64,000 nt of DNA from Marinobacterium sedimentorum (lineage in GTDB: Bacteria > Pseudomonadota > Gammaproteobacteria > Pseudomonadales > Balneatricaceae). Shown one piece after another: positions 8,213 through 16,185 of this stretch; position 1 is the stretch's first letter; every line of letters begins with the position of its first letter. A program made the position numbers and the translations under genes. The stretch is taken from positions 1 through 64,000 of the forward strand of contig NZ_JALDYX010000025.1 in NCBI RefSeq assembly GCF_024267675.1. The letters are read 5' to 3'. Under the pieces are notes generated by a model, which ran no database searches, was not told the origin of the DNA, and was given only the letters and a program-made list of their open reading frames with translations.

Positions 8213-9108
8213 GGATTGTTCCCTGTTATTTGCTGCAGCAGGCGGGACACCCCGTGCTGCCAGTGAGGCAGACAGAGGCCAAAACGTTCTTGCAGCTTGT
8301 GGGTATCGAGCCTGGAGTTGAGCGGGCGCTGTGCCGCAACGGGGTAGTCCTGGCTCGCTATCGGCGCTATGGCCTTCACCGCCAGCGTTGCGCCCTGGTT
8401 GCGCGCCTGGTCAACCAGGTAGCAGCCATAGTGGTACCAGCTGGTTTCGCCGCCCGCCGCCAGATGATAGAGCCCGCCGAGATCCGGATTCGACGCTGCA
8501 CTGCGCAGTGCATGGGCCGTCACATCCGCCAGCAGGTCCGCGCCTGTGGGTGCGCCTATCTGATCGTTTATCAGGCTCAGCTGCTCCCGCTCGCGGGCCA
8601 GGCGCAGAATCGTCTTGATGAAGTTGTTGCCGTGCAGGCCATAGACCCAGCTGGTACGAAAGATCAGGTGCCGGCAGCCGCTGGCGGCAATGGCCTCTTC
8701 ACCGGCCCGCTTGCTTTGGCCATAGGCATTCAGTGGCGCTGCGGTATCGCTTTCGCGCCAGGGTCGGCTGCCGCTGCCATCGAAGACATAATCGGTGGAG
8801 TAATGCAGCAGCCAGCCATTGAGCCTGCACATTTCATCCGCCATCAGCTGTACGGCCAAGGCGTTGATCAGCATCGCCTGGCTCTGTTCCTGCTCGGCCC
8901 TGTCTACCGCCGTATAGGCGGCAGCGTTCACCAGCACATCAGGCTTCACACGGCGAATCGTATCGCGCAGGCCGTCGAGATCTGCCAGATCGCCGACAAG
9001 GCCGTTCAGCCCCGTGCGATCCAGCGCGACAAGCTCACCGAGCGGCGCCAGGGCGCGTTGTAGCTCCCACCCGACTTGCCCATTCTTGCCTAGCAGCAGG
9101 ATTCTCAT
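8209..9108 (-). CDS. rfbD: dTDP-4-dehydrorhamnose reductase
   Basis: A 299-residue extended SDR enzyme. The NAD(P)-binding motif GKNGQVGWEL is at 7-16, STDYVFDG at 104-111, and the catalytic Tyr129-x3-Lys133 pair is in YGQSK. It reduces dTDP-4-keto-L-rhamnose to dTDP-L-rhamnose, the last step of the pathway. It overlaps rfbA by 4 bases. Upstream it is separated from rfbB by a complete copy of the dispersed palindromic repeat (9113-9277), so the rfb block is interrupted by a mobile-looking element without breaking a reading frame. Confidence 0.96.
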   Translation of the reverse strand: MRILLLGKNGQVGWELQRALAPLGELVALDRTGLNGLVGDLADLDGLRDTIRRVKPDVLVNAAAYTAVDRAEQEQSQAMLINALAVQLMADEMCRLNGWLLHYSTDYVFDGSGSRPWRESDTAAPLNAYGQSKRAGEEAIAASGCRHLIFRTSWVYGLHGNNFIKTILRLAREREQLSLINDQIGAPTGADLLADVTAHALRSAASNPDLGGLYHLAAGGETSWYHYGCYLVDQARNQGATLAVKAIAPIASQDYPVAAQRPLNSRLDTHKLQERFGLCLPHWQHGVSRLLQQITGNNP

Positions 9109-9112
9109 GCGA

Positions 9113-9277
9113 AGGAGCCTGCCAGACTTAACACTGGTCTACTGCGGAAAAGCCGCTTTTGGTCATTTTTTGCATTCTTTCTCATTAAATAGAACCACTA
9201 TTCGCCTCAAAATAACTCAAAAACTGCCTCAAAACGGACTTCCCCTCGCAACGACCGGATAAGCCCGGCAGGCTCCT
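9113..9277 (-). repeat. Dispersed palindromic repeat, copy A (MITE-like)
   Basis: An element of about 165 bp between rfbB and rfbD. The ends are AGGAGCCTGCCAGACTT on the left and the inverse of AGGAGCCTGCCGGGCTT on the right (15 of 17 pair). Read on the minus strand it contains the family core GAATAGTGGTTCTATTTAA and matches the copies at 33846 and 55752 over nearly its whole length. It is inverted relative to the other three copies. Its last bases overlap the rfbB stop codon (9276-9278), so the element supplies part of that TAG. It has no coding capacity. Confidence 0.85.
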
Positions 9278-10367
9278 ATAGCTGCCTGGCGCCATACTGG
9301 CTGTCGATCCACTGCTGATAGGCTCCACTCTTAACGCGGGCGACCCAGGCAGGGTTGTCCAGATACCATTGCACGGTCTTGCGCAGCCCCGATTCAAAGC
9401 TTTCCTCCGGTATCCACCCCAGTTCGCGCTGAATCTTGCTGGCGTCTATGGCGTAGCGCAGGTCGTGACCCGGGCGATCCTGCACCTTTGTGATCAGCCC
9501 GCTGAAGCCCTGGGGGTTGCCGCTGGCGCGTGACTGGGGGTTTTCCGGCACCAGTTCTTCCAGCAACTCGCAGATGCTGTGGATAACATCCAGGTTCTGT
9601 TTCTCGTTCAGGCCGCCAATGTTGTAGGTCTCACCCACCTGCCCCAGGCTCAGTACCTGGCAGAGCGCCCGGGCATGGTCTTCCACGTGCAGCCAGTCGC
9701 GTACCTGGTCACCCTTGCCATACACCGGCAGGGGTTTGGCCTCCAGTGCATTGAGGATCATCAGCGGTATGAGTTTTTCAGGAAACTGGCAGGGGCCGTA
9801 ATTGTTGGAACAGTTGGTGATCAGCGTCGGCAAACCGTAGGTGCGCTGCCAGGCCCGCACCAGATGATCGGAGCTGGCCTTGCTGGCCGAATAGGGCGAG
9901 CTCGGCGCATAGGCGGTGGATTCACTGAACAGATCTTCGGTGCCTGCCAGATCGCCATATACCTCATCGGTGGATACATGGTGGAAACGAAAGGCGCCTT
10001 TTTGCTCGGCATCCAGCCCCTGCCAGTAGGTCTTTGCGGCTTCAAGCAGGCTATAGGTACCCACAATATTGGTTTCGATAAAGGCCGCGGGCCCGTCGAT
10101 GGAACGATCGACATGGCTTTCGGCTGCCAGGTGCATCACGGCATCGGGGCTATGGCGGCCGAACACAAGCTCCAGCGCTGCGCGATCGCAGATATCCACC
10201 TGCTCAAACACATAACGATCACTGTGGGCAGCCTCGCCCAGGGAGTCGAGATTGGCGGCGTAGGTCAGCTTGTCGACATTGACCACCTGATCCTGGGTAT
10301 TCTGAATCAGGTGACGGATCACGGCCGAGCCGATAAAGCCTGCCCCGCCGGTAATCAGTATTTTCAT
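9276..10367 (-). CDS. rfbB: dTDP-glucose 4,6-dehydratase
   Basis: A 363-residue extended SDR enzyme. GGAGFIGS (7-14) binds NAD, STDEVYGDL (132-140) carries the catalytic Thr-Asp-Glu, and Tyr159-x3-Lys163 completes the active site. It forms dTDP-4-keto-6-deoxyglucose, the second step to dTDP-L-rhamnose. There is a short extra segment, about residues 281-292, before the conserved VQDRPGHDLRYAID. It is the first rfb gene behind the mntA-hepT pair and a hairpin pair at 10446-10488 that may act as an attenuator. The terminal TAG overlaps repeat copy A. Confidence 0.97.
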   Translation of the reverse strand: MKILITGGAGFIGSAVIRHLIQNTQDQVVNVDKLTYAANLDSLGEAAHSDRYVFEQVDICDRAALELVFGRHSPDAVMHLAAESHVDRSIDGPAAFIETNIVGTYSLLEAAKTYWQGLDAEQKGAFRFHHVSTDEVYGDLAGTEDLFSESTAYAPSSPYSASKASSDHLVRAWQRTYGLPTLITNCSNNYGPCQFPEKLIPLMILNALEAKPLPVYGKGDQVRDWLHVEDHARALCQVLSLGQVGETYNIGGLNEKQNLDVIHSICELLEELVPENPQSRASGNPQGFSGLITKVQDRPGHDLRYAIDASKIQRELGWIPEESFESGLRKTVQWYLDNPAWVARVKSGAYQQWIDSQYGARQL

Positions 10368-10445
10368 CGGTGTTGCCCTTCCAGGCAGAGGATATTCAGT
10401 ACCACTCGAATCATTTCGAACCTTACCAGCTGGCTTTTACAGATT

Positions 10446-10488
10446 AAAAAGGGGGATTTGGTCCCCCCGTCACCTTTTCGCGACGGGG
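10446..10488 (-). terminator. Possible intrinsic terminator with an overlapping alternative hairpin
   Basis: On the minus strand GGGGGA-CCAAA-TCCCCC is followed directly by TTTTT, a compact intrinsic terminator (10446-10467). Just upstream in the transcript, CCCCGTC and GACGGGG (10482-10488 and 10465-10471) form a second G/C-only-rich hairpin. Its 3' arm shares four bases of the terminator 5' arm, so the two hairpins exclude each other. This is the geometry of an attenuator between hepT and rfbB, placed downstream of an ops element. Function is inferred. The rest of 10368-10580 holds no gene, only a short REP-like GTAGG/CCTAC patch near 10505-10520. Confidence 0.6.
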
Positions 10489-10580
10489 AGGTGTCCTTGG
10501 GGTAGGTCGCTCCTACAACAGCGGCTTCGCGATGAGGTTGCGTGACCGAGCCCAAGTGCCCAGATCTAACACATCCGAAG

Positions 10581-10925
10581 CTAGGTGTTTGTGGTTAACA
10601 GCTGTTCGACGACCTCTTTCAGCTTTGCGCTATCCTTTTCCACGACGCCCCATACAATCATCGGGTCTATGGTGTCATAGGCATGAATCAGTATGTTTCT
10701 GAAGCTGATCATTTTGCGCTTGTTCGGTAGCTGATCCGCAATAGCAGCAGAGACTTTGCTCAGTTTATTGACGGCTTCGCCCATGATCTCGAACTGGCGC
10801 TCAATGGCCGCCTGCAACATTTCGTCCTGCAGATAATCCGAAATCGTCTTGCCACTGGCAAATCTTTCAATGCGCTCAATCGCCTGAAGAATATCGTAAA
10901 GATATTTTTTCTCTTCAAGCAGCAT
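10581..10925 (-). CDS. hepT: HepT-family RNase toxin (DUF86)
   Basis: A 114-residue all-alpha HEPN-domain protein of the HepT/DUF86 family. The catalytic Rx4HxY motif is intact as RNILIHAY (Arg76, His81, Tyr83). HepT proteins are RNase toxins that are kept inactive when the partner MntA transfers AMP groups to the tyrosine of this motif. The ATG lies inside the end of mntA with an 11-base overlap, the usual antitoxin-first, toxin-second order. The pair sits between the ops element and rfbB in the polysaccharide operon, an unusual place for a toxin-antitoxin module. Confidence 0.9.
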   Translation of the reverse strand: MLLEEKKYLYDILQAIERIERFASGKTISDYLQDEMLQAAIERQFEIMGEAVNKLSKVSAAIADQLPNKRKMISFRNILIHAYDTIDPMIVWGVVEKDSAKLKEVVEQLLTTNT

Positions 10926-11229
10926 AGAGCAGCTCCTGGTTCGACTCTATCGCGGCTTGCAGATACGGATTCTTGATCGAGCTGGCAGTTAAGAGATCAA
11001 CGTTTCGATGAAAAAGATCCTCAAATATACTCAGCAGGCTGAAATAGCCCTCTGAATATTCAACGGGGCTCAGTTGGGCTTCGAACTCCACCAGCAGATC
11101 AATATCGCTCGTCTGTTCGCTGAAACGCCCGTCGACACAGGAGCCAAACAGAACCAGGCGTTTGACCCGGTGCTGCCGGCATGCCTGGGCTATCAAGCTC
11201 TTATTTTGTGCAATGATCGGAATCATCAT
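10915..11229 (-). CDS. mntA: MntA-type minimal nucleotidyltransferase antitoxin
   Basis: A 104-residue protein from the ATG at 11229. A longer frame begins with GTG at 11289, but its extra residues are unlike the family. The polymerase-beta-like nucleotidyltransferase signature is VLFGSCVDGRFSEQTSDIDL: Gly29-Ser30, then the metal-binding Asp42-x-Asp44. The spacing between GS and DxD is 11 residues, one longer than the commonest GSx10DxD form. MntA AMPylates the HepT tyrosine to neutralise the toxin. The gene begins about 125 bases after the ops element, and its 3' end overlaps hepT by 11 bases. Confidence 0.88.
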   Translation of the reverse strand: MMIPIIAQNKSLIAQACRQHRVKRLVLFGSCVDGRFSEQTSDIDLLVEFEAQLSPVEYSEGYFSLLSIFEDLFHRNVDLLTASSIKNPYLQAAIESNQELLYAA

Positions 11230-11353
11230 CTGTCTCGCAGAAACGGAATTATGGAGCAAGTCGATACCGTTGTTCGGTGGAATTCGCACCGTTCATCAGA
11301 AACCGAGATTGCCTAAATTTCGTACCATCGTAAACGTAAACCGTTGCTCCAGA

Positions 11354-11390
11354 CACGCTACCGCCCCAGGATTGACCGTCAGTTTCCCGA
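11354..11390 (-). promoter_or_regulatory. ops element / JUMPStart core (RfaH recruitment site)
   Basis: On the minus strand 11365-11354 reads GGCGGTAGCGTG, identical to the operon polarity suppressor (ops) core at which RfaH is loaded onto paused RNA polymerase. The bases before it, CCTGG followed by GG, resemble the CCAGG of the 39-bp JUMPStart leader (16 of 17 positions from there through ops). It lies 51 bases after the stop of an RfaH-type gene and upstream of mntA, hepT, rfbB and the rest of the polysaccharide genes. An exact 12-base match in this position is strong evidence for RfaH control of the operon. Confidence 0.88.
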
Positions 11391-11415
11391 GAACGCGGCC
11401 TGCCTGCAGATAAAG

Positions 11416-11919
11416 TCAGGCCTGGCGGATGTTGGCCAGCGGCATGACCAGGCGCTGGTTTCGTTGCATCAGTTTGAGCAGTATCACCACCCGTTCGGTG
11501 CCTTCGTAGCACTCGAACAGGGCATCAAGTTCGGCAAAGGCACCGTCCGATATACGTACCGGATCACCGGGTTTCAGTAGGGTGGCCGCGGGCTGTTTTT
11601 TCTCTCCGGCCACGCGCTTGCGCAGCTGGTCGACAATGTCGTGACCAACCGGCAGCGGGGTATCGTTGAATGTAACCAGGCGACTGACGCCGCGGGTCGA
11701 GCGGATCGGGCGCCAGTTATCGGCGACCTGATCCAGGTAGATAAACAGGTAACCGGGGAAAAGAGGTTCAGACAGCTCGCACCGCTTGCCGGCACGGATT
11801 CGTTCAACGGTCATGAAAGGCGCGAAGCAGTCGAAGCCCTGGAACTCCAGATTTTCCAGAGCACGGGCGTCCTGCCGGGGCTTGGTTTGCAACAGGTACC
11901 AGGCGCGCTTTACAGCCAT
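11416..11919 (-). CDS. rfaH: RfaH-type transcription antiterminator (NusG family)
   Basis: A 167-residue protein starting at the ATG at 11919, which has CGGAGAG five bases upstream. A longer frame to 12021 lacks family resemblance. The N-terminal NGN domain begins AWYLLQTKPRQDARALENL and contains LFPGYLFIYLD. The C-terminal KOW-type domain has LKPGDPVRISDGAFAELDALFE. Specialised NusG paralogues of this kind bind RNA polymerase at ops sites and suppress pausing and termination in long polysaccharide operons. The gene is directly upstream of an ops element and downstream of tviB, so the regulator is encoded within the operon it probably controls. Confidence 0.92.
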   Translation of the reverse strand: MAVKRAWYLLQTKPRQDARALENLEFQGFDCFAPFMTVERIRAGKRCELSEPLFPGYLFIYLDQVADNWRPIRSTRGVSRLVTFNDTPLPVGHDIVDQLRKRVAGEKKQPAATLLKPGDPVRISDGAFAELDALFECYEGTERVVILLKLMQRNQRLVMPLANIRQA

Positions 11920-11998
11920 TGCGCTCTCCGTGTTCAGATTCCGTTTCGAGCGAGCCGAACAACCAGAATCAGATGTCGACCTTTGTTTCTGGCTTGCA

Positions 11999-13282
11999 TT
12001 ACAGGCGCTTATCCACTTCATCCAGCGCCAGCATTCCTTTCACATCAAACAATACACTGTGTTCGAGGTCCCTGCACAGCCCACGGATGCGCTCGGCACC
12101 CATGTCCTGAAACTCGCGATGGGCCACGGCCAGCACCACGGCATCGAACTGACCCGGCTGCAGGCTTTCGAGCAGATCAAGGCCGTATTCTTCCCGGGCC
12201 TGGTGCGCAGACACCCAGGGATCGTGCACATCCACGTGGGCACCATAGGACTCAAGCTGGCGCACCACATCAATGACCTTGGTATTGCGGATATCGGGGC
12301 AGTTCTCCTTGAACGAGAGTCCCAGTATCAGCACCTTCGCATCGGACACGTGCACGCGCCGCTTGATCATCAGCTTGACCACTTCTTCAGCCACGTACTG
12401 ACCCATGCCGTCGTTGATACGCCGCCCCGCCAGGATCACGTCGGGAAAATAGCCTGCCGCCTGCGCCTTGTGGGTAAGGTAATAAGGGTCAACGCCGATG
12501 CAGTGCCCGCCCACCAGGCCCGGGCGGAACGGCAGGAAGTTCCACTTGGTGCCGGCGGCTTCCAGTACCTGGGCGGTATCGATCCCCAGCTTGCCGAAGA
12601 TGATCGCCAGCTCATTCACCAGGGCGATGTTCAGGTCGCGCTGGGTATTTTCAATCACCTTGGAGGCCTCGGCCACCTTGATGCTGCTCGCCTTGTGGGT
12701 ACCGGCGGTAATAACGCGGCGATACAGATCATCGACAAAGTCAGCGACCGCAGGCGTGGAGCCCGAGGTGACCTTGACGATGCTGGGAAGACGGTGCTGC
12801 TTGTCGCCAGGATTGATGCGCTCGGGGCTGTAGCCGACAAAGAAGTCCTGGTTGAAGGTCATACCGGACGCCGCTTCCAGCTCGGGCACGCAGACCTCTT
12901 CGGTTGCACCCGGATAAACGGTGGATTCGTAAATAACCACGGAGCCTGACTGCAGGATCGAGCCGATAGCCTGGCTGGCACGGCGCAAAGGCGACAGATC
13001 CGGCTGCTTGCTCTCATCCACCGGCGTCGGCACTGTGACGATAAAAACGTTGCACTGCGCCACATCCGCAAGTTCGGCACTGAAGCTCAGTTTGCTGGCG
13101 GTGCGCAGTTCCTCGGGCTCAACTTCCAGGGTGCTGTCCTGCCCACTGCCAAGCTCGTTAACCCGCCCCAGATTGATATCAAAACCGACGGTTTCGAATT
13201 GTTTCCCAAATTCGACCGCCAGCGGCAGCCCTACGTAACCCAGACCCAACACACAGATCCTGATGTTCTCCAAGTCCAACAT
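11999..13282 (-). CDS. tviB: UDP-N-acetylhexosamine 6-dehydrogenase, TviB/WbpO type
   Basis: A 427-residue UDP-glucose/GDP-mannose dehydrogenase family enzyme. The NAD-binding GLGYVGLP is at 13-20, and the catalytic Cys261 lies in GGHCIGVDPYYL. The close similarity of YSPERINPGDKQH and KWNFLPFRPGLVGGHC to TviB/VipA and WbpO suggests oxidation of UDP-GlcNAc or UDP-GalNAc to the uronic acid rather than of UDP-glucose. It is the first gene of the operon and is followed after 79 bases by rfaH. No partner C4-epimerase (TviC-like) is present in the window. The exact substrate is inferred. Confidence 0.87.
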   Translation of the reverse strand: MLDLENIRICVLGLGYVGLPLAVEFGKQFETVGFDINLGRVNELGSGQDSTLEVEPEELRTASKLSFSAELADVAQCNVFIVTVPTPVDESKQPDLSPLRRASQAIGSILQSGSVVIYESTVYPGATEEVCVPELEAASGMTFNQDFFVGYSPERINPGDKQHRLPSIVKVTSGSTPAVADFVDDLYRRVITAGTHKASSIKVAEASKVIENTQRDLNIALVNELAIIFGKLGIDTAQVLEAAGTKWNFLPFRPGLVGGHCIGVDPYYLTHKAQAAGYFPDVILAGRRINDGMGQYVAEEVVKLMIKRRVHVSDAKVLILGLSFKENCPDIRNTKVIDVVRQLESYGAHVDVHDPWVSAHQAREEYGLDLLESLQPGQFDAVVLAVAHREFQDMGAERIRGLCRDLEHSVLFDVKGMLALDEVDKRL

Positions 13283-13320
13283 TCTTTACGCCCTTGTGCT
13301 CGGAATTTCGCAAAGCAGGT

Positions 13321-13329
13321 ATCATAGCA
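13321..13329 (-). promoter_or_regulatory. Extended -10 promoter candidate for the tviB-rfaH operon
   Basis: On the minus strand TGC-TATGAT forms an extended -10 element 39 bases before the tviB ATG. No good -35 hexamer is visible 16-18 bases upstream, which is acceptable for an extended -10 promoter. The 144-base region is divergent with mnmC. This would be the start point for the transcript that later meets the ops element. Confidence 0.4.
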
Positions 13330-13426
13330 GCCACAGGCGGATTGCGGGTAGCCGTGAGTTAGTGCTAAACCTGCGCCGCCGCCAAAAAACCCGAACCGGA
13401 TTTCGCAAGCCCGTGACCCAAATTCT

Positions 13427-15412
13427 GTGACTCAACTTCAGCACGCCGTCATCGACTGGCACCAGCACAGGGCGCAGTCCGCCCGCTTCGGTGAAGCCTA
13501 TTTCAACAGTGACACGGGCCCGGCCGACGCCCGCCACCGCTTCGTGGATGGCAACCGGCTTGGGGCGCGCTTCGCTGCCCTCACGCAGCCCCACTTCAGC
13601 ATTGCCGAAGCCGGTTTTGGCAGCGGGCTCAACTTTCTCGTCACACGACAGCTCTGGTTGCAACAGGCGCCATCCAAGGCCCGGCTGAACTACATCGCGC
13701 TGGAACAGTACCCGCTTAAGCTGCAGGATCTTGCCCGCTGCCTCGGGCACTGGCCGGAATTCGCCAGCGCGCAGCTGACAGCGCAGTATCCGCCCCTGCT
13801 GGAGGGGTTTCACCGGCTGGAATTCGATAACGGCCGCATCAGCCTGACGCTGATATTCGCCGATGCCACCCAGGGCCTGTCCGCGTTAGAGGGCCCCGTG
13901 GATGCATGGTTTCTCGACGGCTTTTCACCCGCCACAAACCCGGATCTCTGGTCCGCAGCGCTCCTCCAGCAGGTCGCGCGCCTGAGCCACAGCGGCACGA
14001 CGCTCGCCGCCGCTCACACTGACAGCTGCGTACATGAGGGCCTTGCCGCAGTGGGTTTTGAGATCCGCCAGGCAGCGGGGCTTGATACCACAGGCAGGAC
14101 GCTAACTGGCATCTACAGCGGCCATCTCGCCTCTGACACCCCTCCTGTCTGCACATCAAGCAGCCCCTGGTTTGATCGCCCCAAAGCCCGCCCGCGACCC
14201 GAATCAGTGCTGATCCTGGGCGCAGGCCTTGCCGGCTGCTGTGCCGCCTACGCGCTGGCCCGCCGGGGTATCCCGGTCAGACTACTGGAACGCAGCGGCC
14301 AGGTGGCCAGCGGCGGGTCCGGCAATCGACAGGGCGCACTCTATGCAAAACTGCCGGTACGCCCCACCAAACAGGGGCTGCTGCACAGCACCGGGCTTGA
14401 TTACAGCCGCCATCTGCTGCAGGAACTGAGCGCGCAGGGGTTGCTGTCGGAACACAGCTGGCAAGCCTGCGGCTTGCTGCAACTGGCCCAGAGCGACAAG
14501 GAAGCCAAGCGCCAGGAGCAACTGCTTGAATCCGGTGCCTACCCCGCAACGCTGGTGCACGGGGTGAGCGCCACCCAAGCCAGCACCCTGGCTGGCAGCA
14601 GCACGCCCCACAGCGGCCTGTTTTTCCCCGGCGCAGGCTGGGTATCACCGGTGGACCTGTGCCAGGCGCTGCTGCGACACCCGCTGATCAGCCTTAGTAC
14701 CGACGTGACGGTGAAGGCACTGGAATATCAACAGGACTCGCAACGCTGGCAGGCGCAATCCGACAGCGGTGAGCACTTTCTGGCCGCAGCGGTGATTGTT
14801 GCCACCGCGGGGGCCGCCAAGGCACTGAGCCCCCTCGCCCAGCTGCCGCTCAAGTCCATCCGCGGCCAGGTCAGCGAAGCCCCGGCGCCGGCCGCAGAGC
14901 CCGCACTGGGTACCGTCGTCTGTGGCGATGGCTACATTGCGCCCGCCATGAACGGCACCTACTGCTTTGGCGCCACCTTCGACCTGCACGACAGCGATAC
15001 GGATGTCCGCGCCCAGGATCACCAGAGCAACCTCGCCACCCTGTGCAAAACCCTGCCCGCCCTCGGTGCGGCACTGGCGCAACAGCCGCTGCAGGGCCGG
15101 GTCGCGTTTCGCTGCTCGACTCCGGACTATCTGCCCATTGTCGGGCCCGCCCCCGATGCCGAGCGTTTTACGGAGGACTACGGGCGCCTGCGTCAGGACC
15201 GCAAGTGGCGCTTCGACACGGAACCCTGCCATTACCCCGGACTCTATGTCAGTGTCGGCCACGGCTCCAAGGGCTTGCTGACCTGCCCGATCGGCGGCGA
15301 GCTGCTGGCGAGCCTGATCTGCAATGAGCCGCTGCCGCTCGGGCGCACCCTCACCGAGGCGCTAAACCCGGCACGCTTTATCATCAAGAATCTGATCCGC
15401 GGGTCGATATAG
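13427..15412 (+). CDS. mnmC: Bifunctional tRNA 5-methylaminomethyl-2-thiouridine biosynthesis protein
   Basis: A 661-residue two-domain enzyme starting with GTG. The N-terminal methyltransferase domain has the SAM motif EAGFGSGLNF (61-70) and the catalytic FLDGFSPATNPDLW (about 168-181). The C-terminal domain begins with the FAD-binding VLILGAGLAGCCAA near residue 260. MnmC removes the carboxymethyl group from cmnm5s2U34 (FAD domain) and then methylates nm5s2U34 (SAM domain) in the wobble position of tRNAs for Lys, Glu and Gln. Length and domain order match the family. It stands alone, divergent from the polysaccharide operon. Confidence 0.96.
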   Translation: MTQLQHAVIDWHQHRAQSARFGEAYFNSDTGPADARHRFVDGNRLGARFAALTQPHFSIAEAGFGSGLNFLVTRQLWLQQAPSKARLNYIALEQYPLKLQDLARCLGHWPEFASAQLTAQYPPLLEGFHRLEFDNGRISLTLIFADATQGLSALEGPVDAWFLDGFSPATNPDLWSAALLQQVARLSHSGTTLAAAHTDSCVHEGLAAVGFEIRQAAGLDTTGRTLTGIYSGHLASDTPPVCTSSSPWFDRPKARPRPESVLILGAGLAGCCAAYALARRGIPVRLLERSGQVASGGSGNRQGALYAKLPVRPTKQGLLHSTGLDYSRHLLQELSAQGLLSEHSWQACGLLQLAQSDKEAKRQEQLLESGAYPATLVHGVSATQASTLAGSSTPHSGLFFPGAGWVSPVDLCQALLRHPLISLSTDVTVKALEYQQDSQRWQAQSDSGEHFLAAAVIVATAGAAKALSPLAQLPLKSIRGQVSEAPAPAAEPALGTVVCGDGYIAPAMNGTYCFGATFDLHDSDTDVRAQDHQSNLATLCKTLPALGAALAQQPLQGRVAFRCSTPDYLPIVGPAPDAERFTEDYGRLRQDRKWRFDTEPCHYPGLYVSVGHGSKGLLTCPIGGELLASLICNEPLPLGRTLTEALNPARFIIKNLIRGSI

Positions 15413-15437
15413 CGGGAAAGTGGTGAGTTGTGAGACT

Positions 15438-15497
15438 GGTGGGAGCCCACTCTGTGGGCGAATCGGCAACCATCCGCCCGGGGAGCGGGCTCCCACC
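15438..15497. repeat. REP-like palindrome
   Basis: GGTGGGAGCCC (15438-15448) is a perfect inverted match to GGGCTCCCACC (15487-15497), with a further GGGCG/CGCCC pairing inside. The 60-base hairpin lies between mnmC and the CBS-domain gene. It resembles repetitive extragenic palindromes built on GTGGGAGC or GTAGGAGC. It could stabilise the mnmC mRNA end or act as a terminator, although it has no following U run. Confidence 0.65.
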
Positions 15498-15525
15498 CAC
15501 ACCGCAGCGACCCCGAGGAGGCACT

Positions 15526-16185
15526 ATGGCACTTGTCATCTACGATCAGGGGTATCGGATCCAGACCCCGGTGCGGGCGCTGTTCAAGCCCGGTGGTGTC
15601 GTCAGCATAGAACCGGTCAAGGCTACCCATGCGGCGGCCGGGGAGGAACAGCGACTGGAGACCGATACCGAGCGTTTCAAACTGCCGCACGCGGCCCACC
15701 AAAGCAACGCCCGTACAGCAAAGCAACCTGCCCAGCGTGCTTACGCGGCCAGTGAAGAAGCCGGTGAAGACACCGCAGCAAAGCGCAAGGCACCCCAGCT
15801 GTTAGCCGCCCAGATAATGACGAGCCCGGTACAGCACATCAGCCCCGAGACCCCCATCGGTGAAGCCCGCGAGCGCATGCGGCGCCTGCATATTGAGCAT
15901 CTGGTTATCGTCTCGGCCGAACAGCGCCCGCTGGCCATGCTCAGCAGCCGCGACCTGCACCAGACTGGGCTGCCGCCCCAAAGCCCGGTCGCCGCCATTC
16001 ATGGTCGCCACCTGCTGGCGGCATCCCCCCACACCGATGCATCCCACCTGGCGGCAAGTTTTGTCGAGTTTGATCTGGGCGCCATGCCCATCGTCGATGC
16101 AAAAGACAGGCTGGTCGGCATTGTGACCCGCACCGACCTGCTGCGCCTGCTGATTACCGGCGCTCACATCGAAGGCTGGGCCTGA
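15526..16185 (+). CDS. CBS-domain protein
   Basis: A 219-residue protein starting at the ATG at 15526, which is preceded by GAGGAGG at four bases; a longer frame from 15430 runs through the REP-like palindrome and is rejected. Residues 1-90 form a low-complexity, alanine- and glutamate-rich segment of unknown function opening MALVIYDQGYRIQTPVRALF. Two CBS motifs follow (about 96-150 and 160-217) with AAQIMTSPVQHISPETPIGE and MPIVDAKDRLVGIVTRTDLL. Paired CBS domains bind adenine nucleotides and regulate partner proteins. The partner is not evident from the neighbours. Confidence 0.8.
   Translation: MALVIYDQGYRIQTPVRALFKPGGVVSIEPVKATHAAAGEEQRLETDTERFKLPHAAHQSNARTAKQPAQRAYAASEEAGEDTAAKRKAPQLLAAQIMTSPVQHISPETPIGEARERMRRLHIEHLVIVSAEQRPLAMLSSRDLHQTGLPPQSPVAAIHGRHLLAASPHTDASHLAASFVEFDLGAMPIVDAKDRLVGIVTRTDLLRLLITGAHIEGWA

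Noticed and set aside
11249..11512. 87-codon minus-strand open frame across the rfaH 3' end and the ops element
   Set aside because: It overlaps rfaH in another frame and has an Arg/Gly/Pro-rich, family-less product; the region is better explained as the operon leader with ops.
11786..12949. Long plus-strand frame (387 codons) opposite rfaH and tviB
   Set aside because: It is antisense to two well-recognised genes and arises from G+C-rich codon structure; the product resembles no family.
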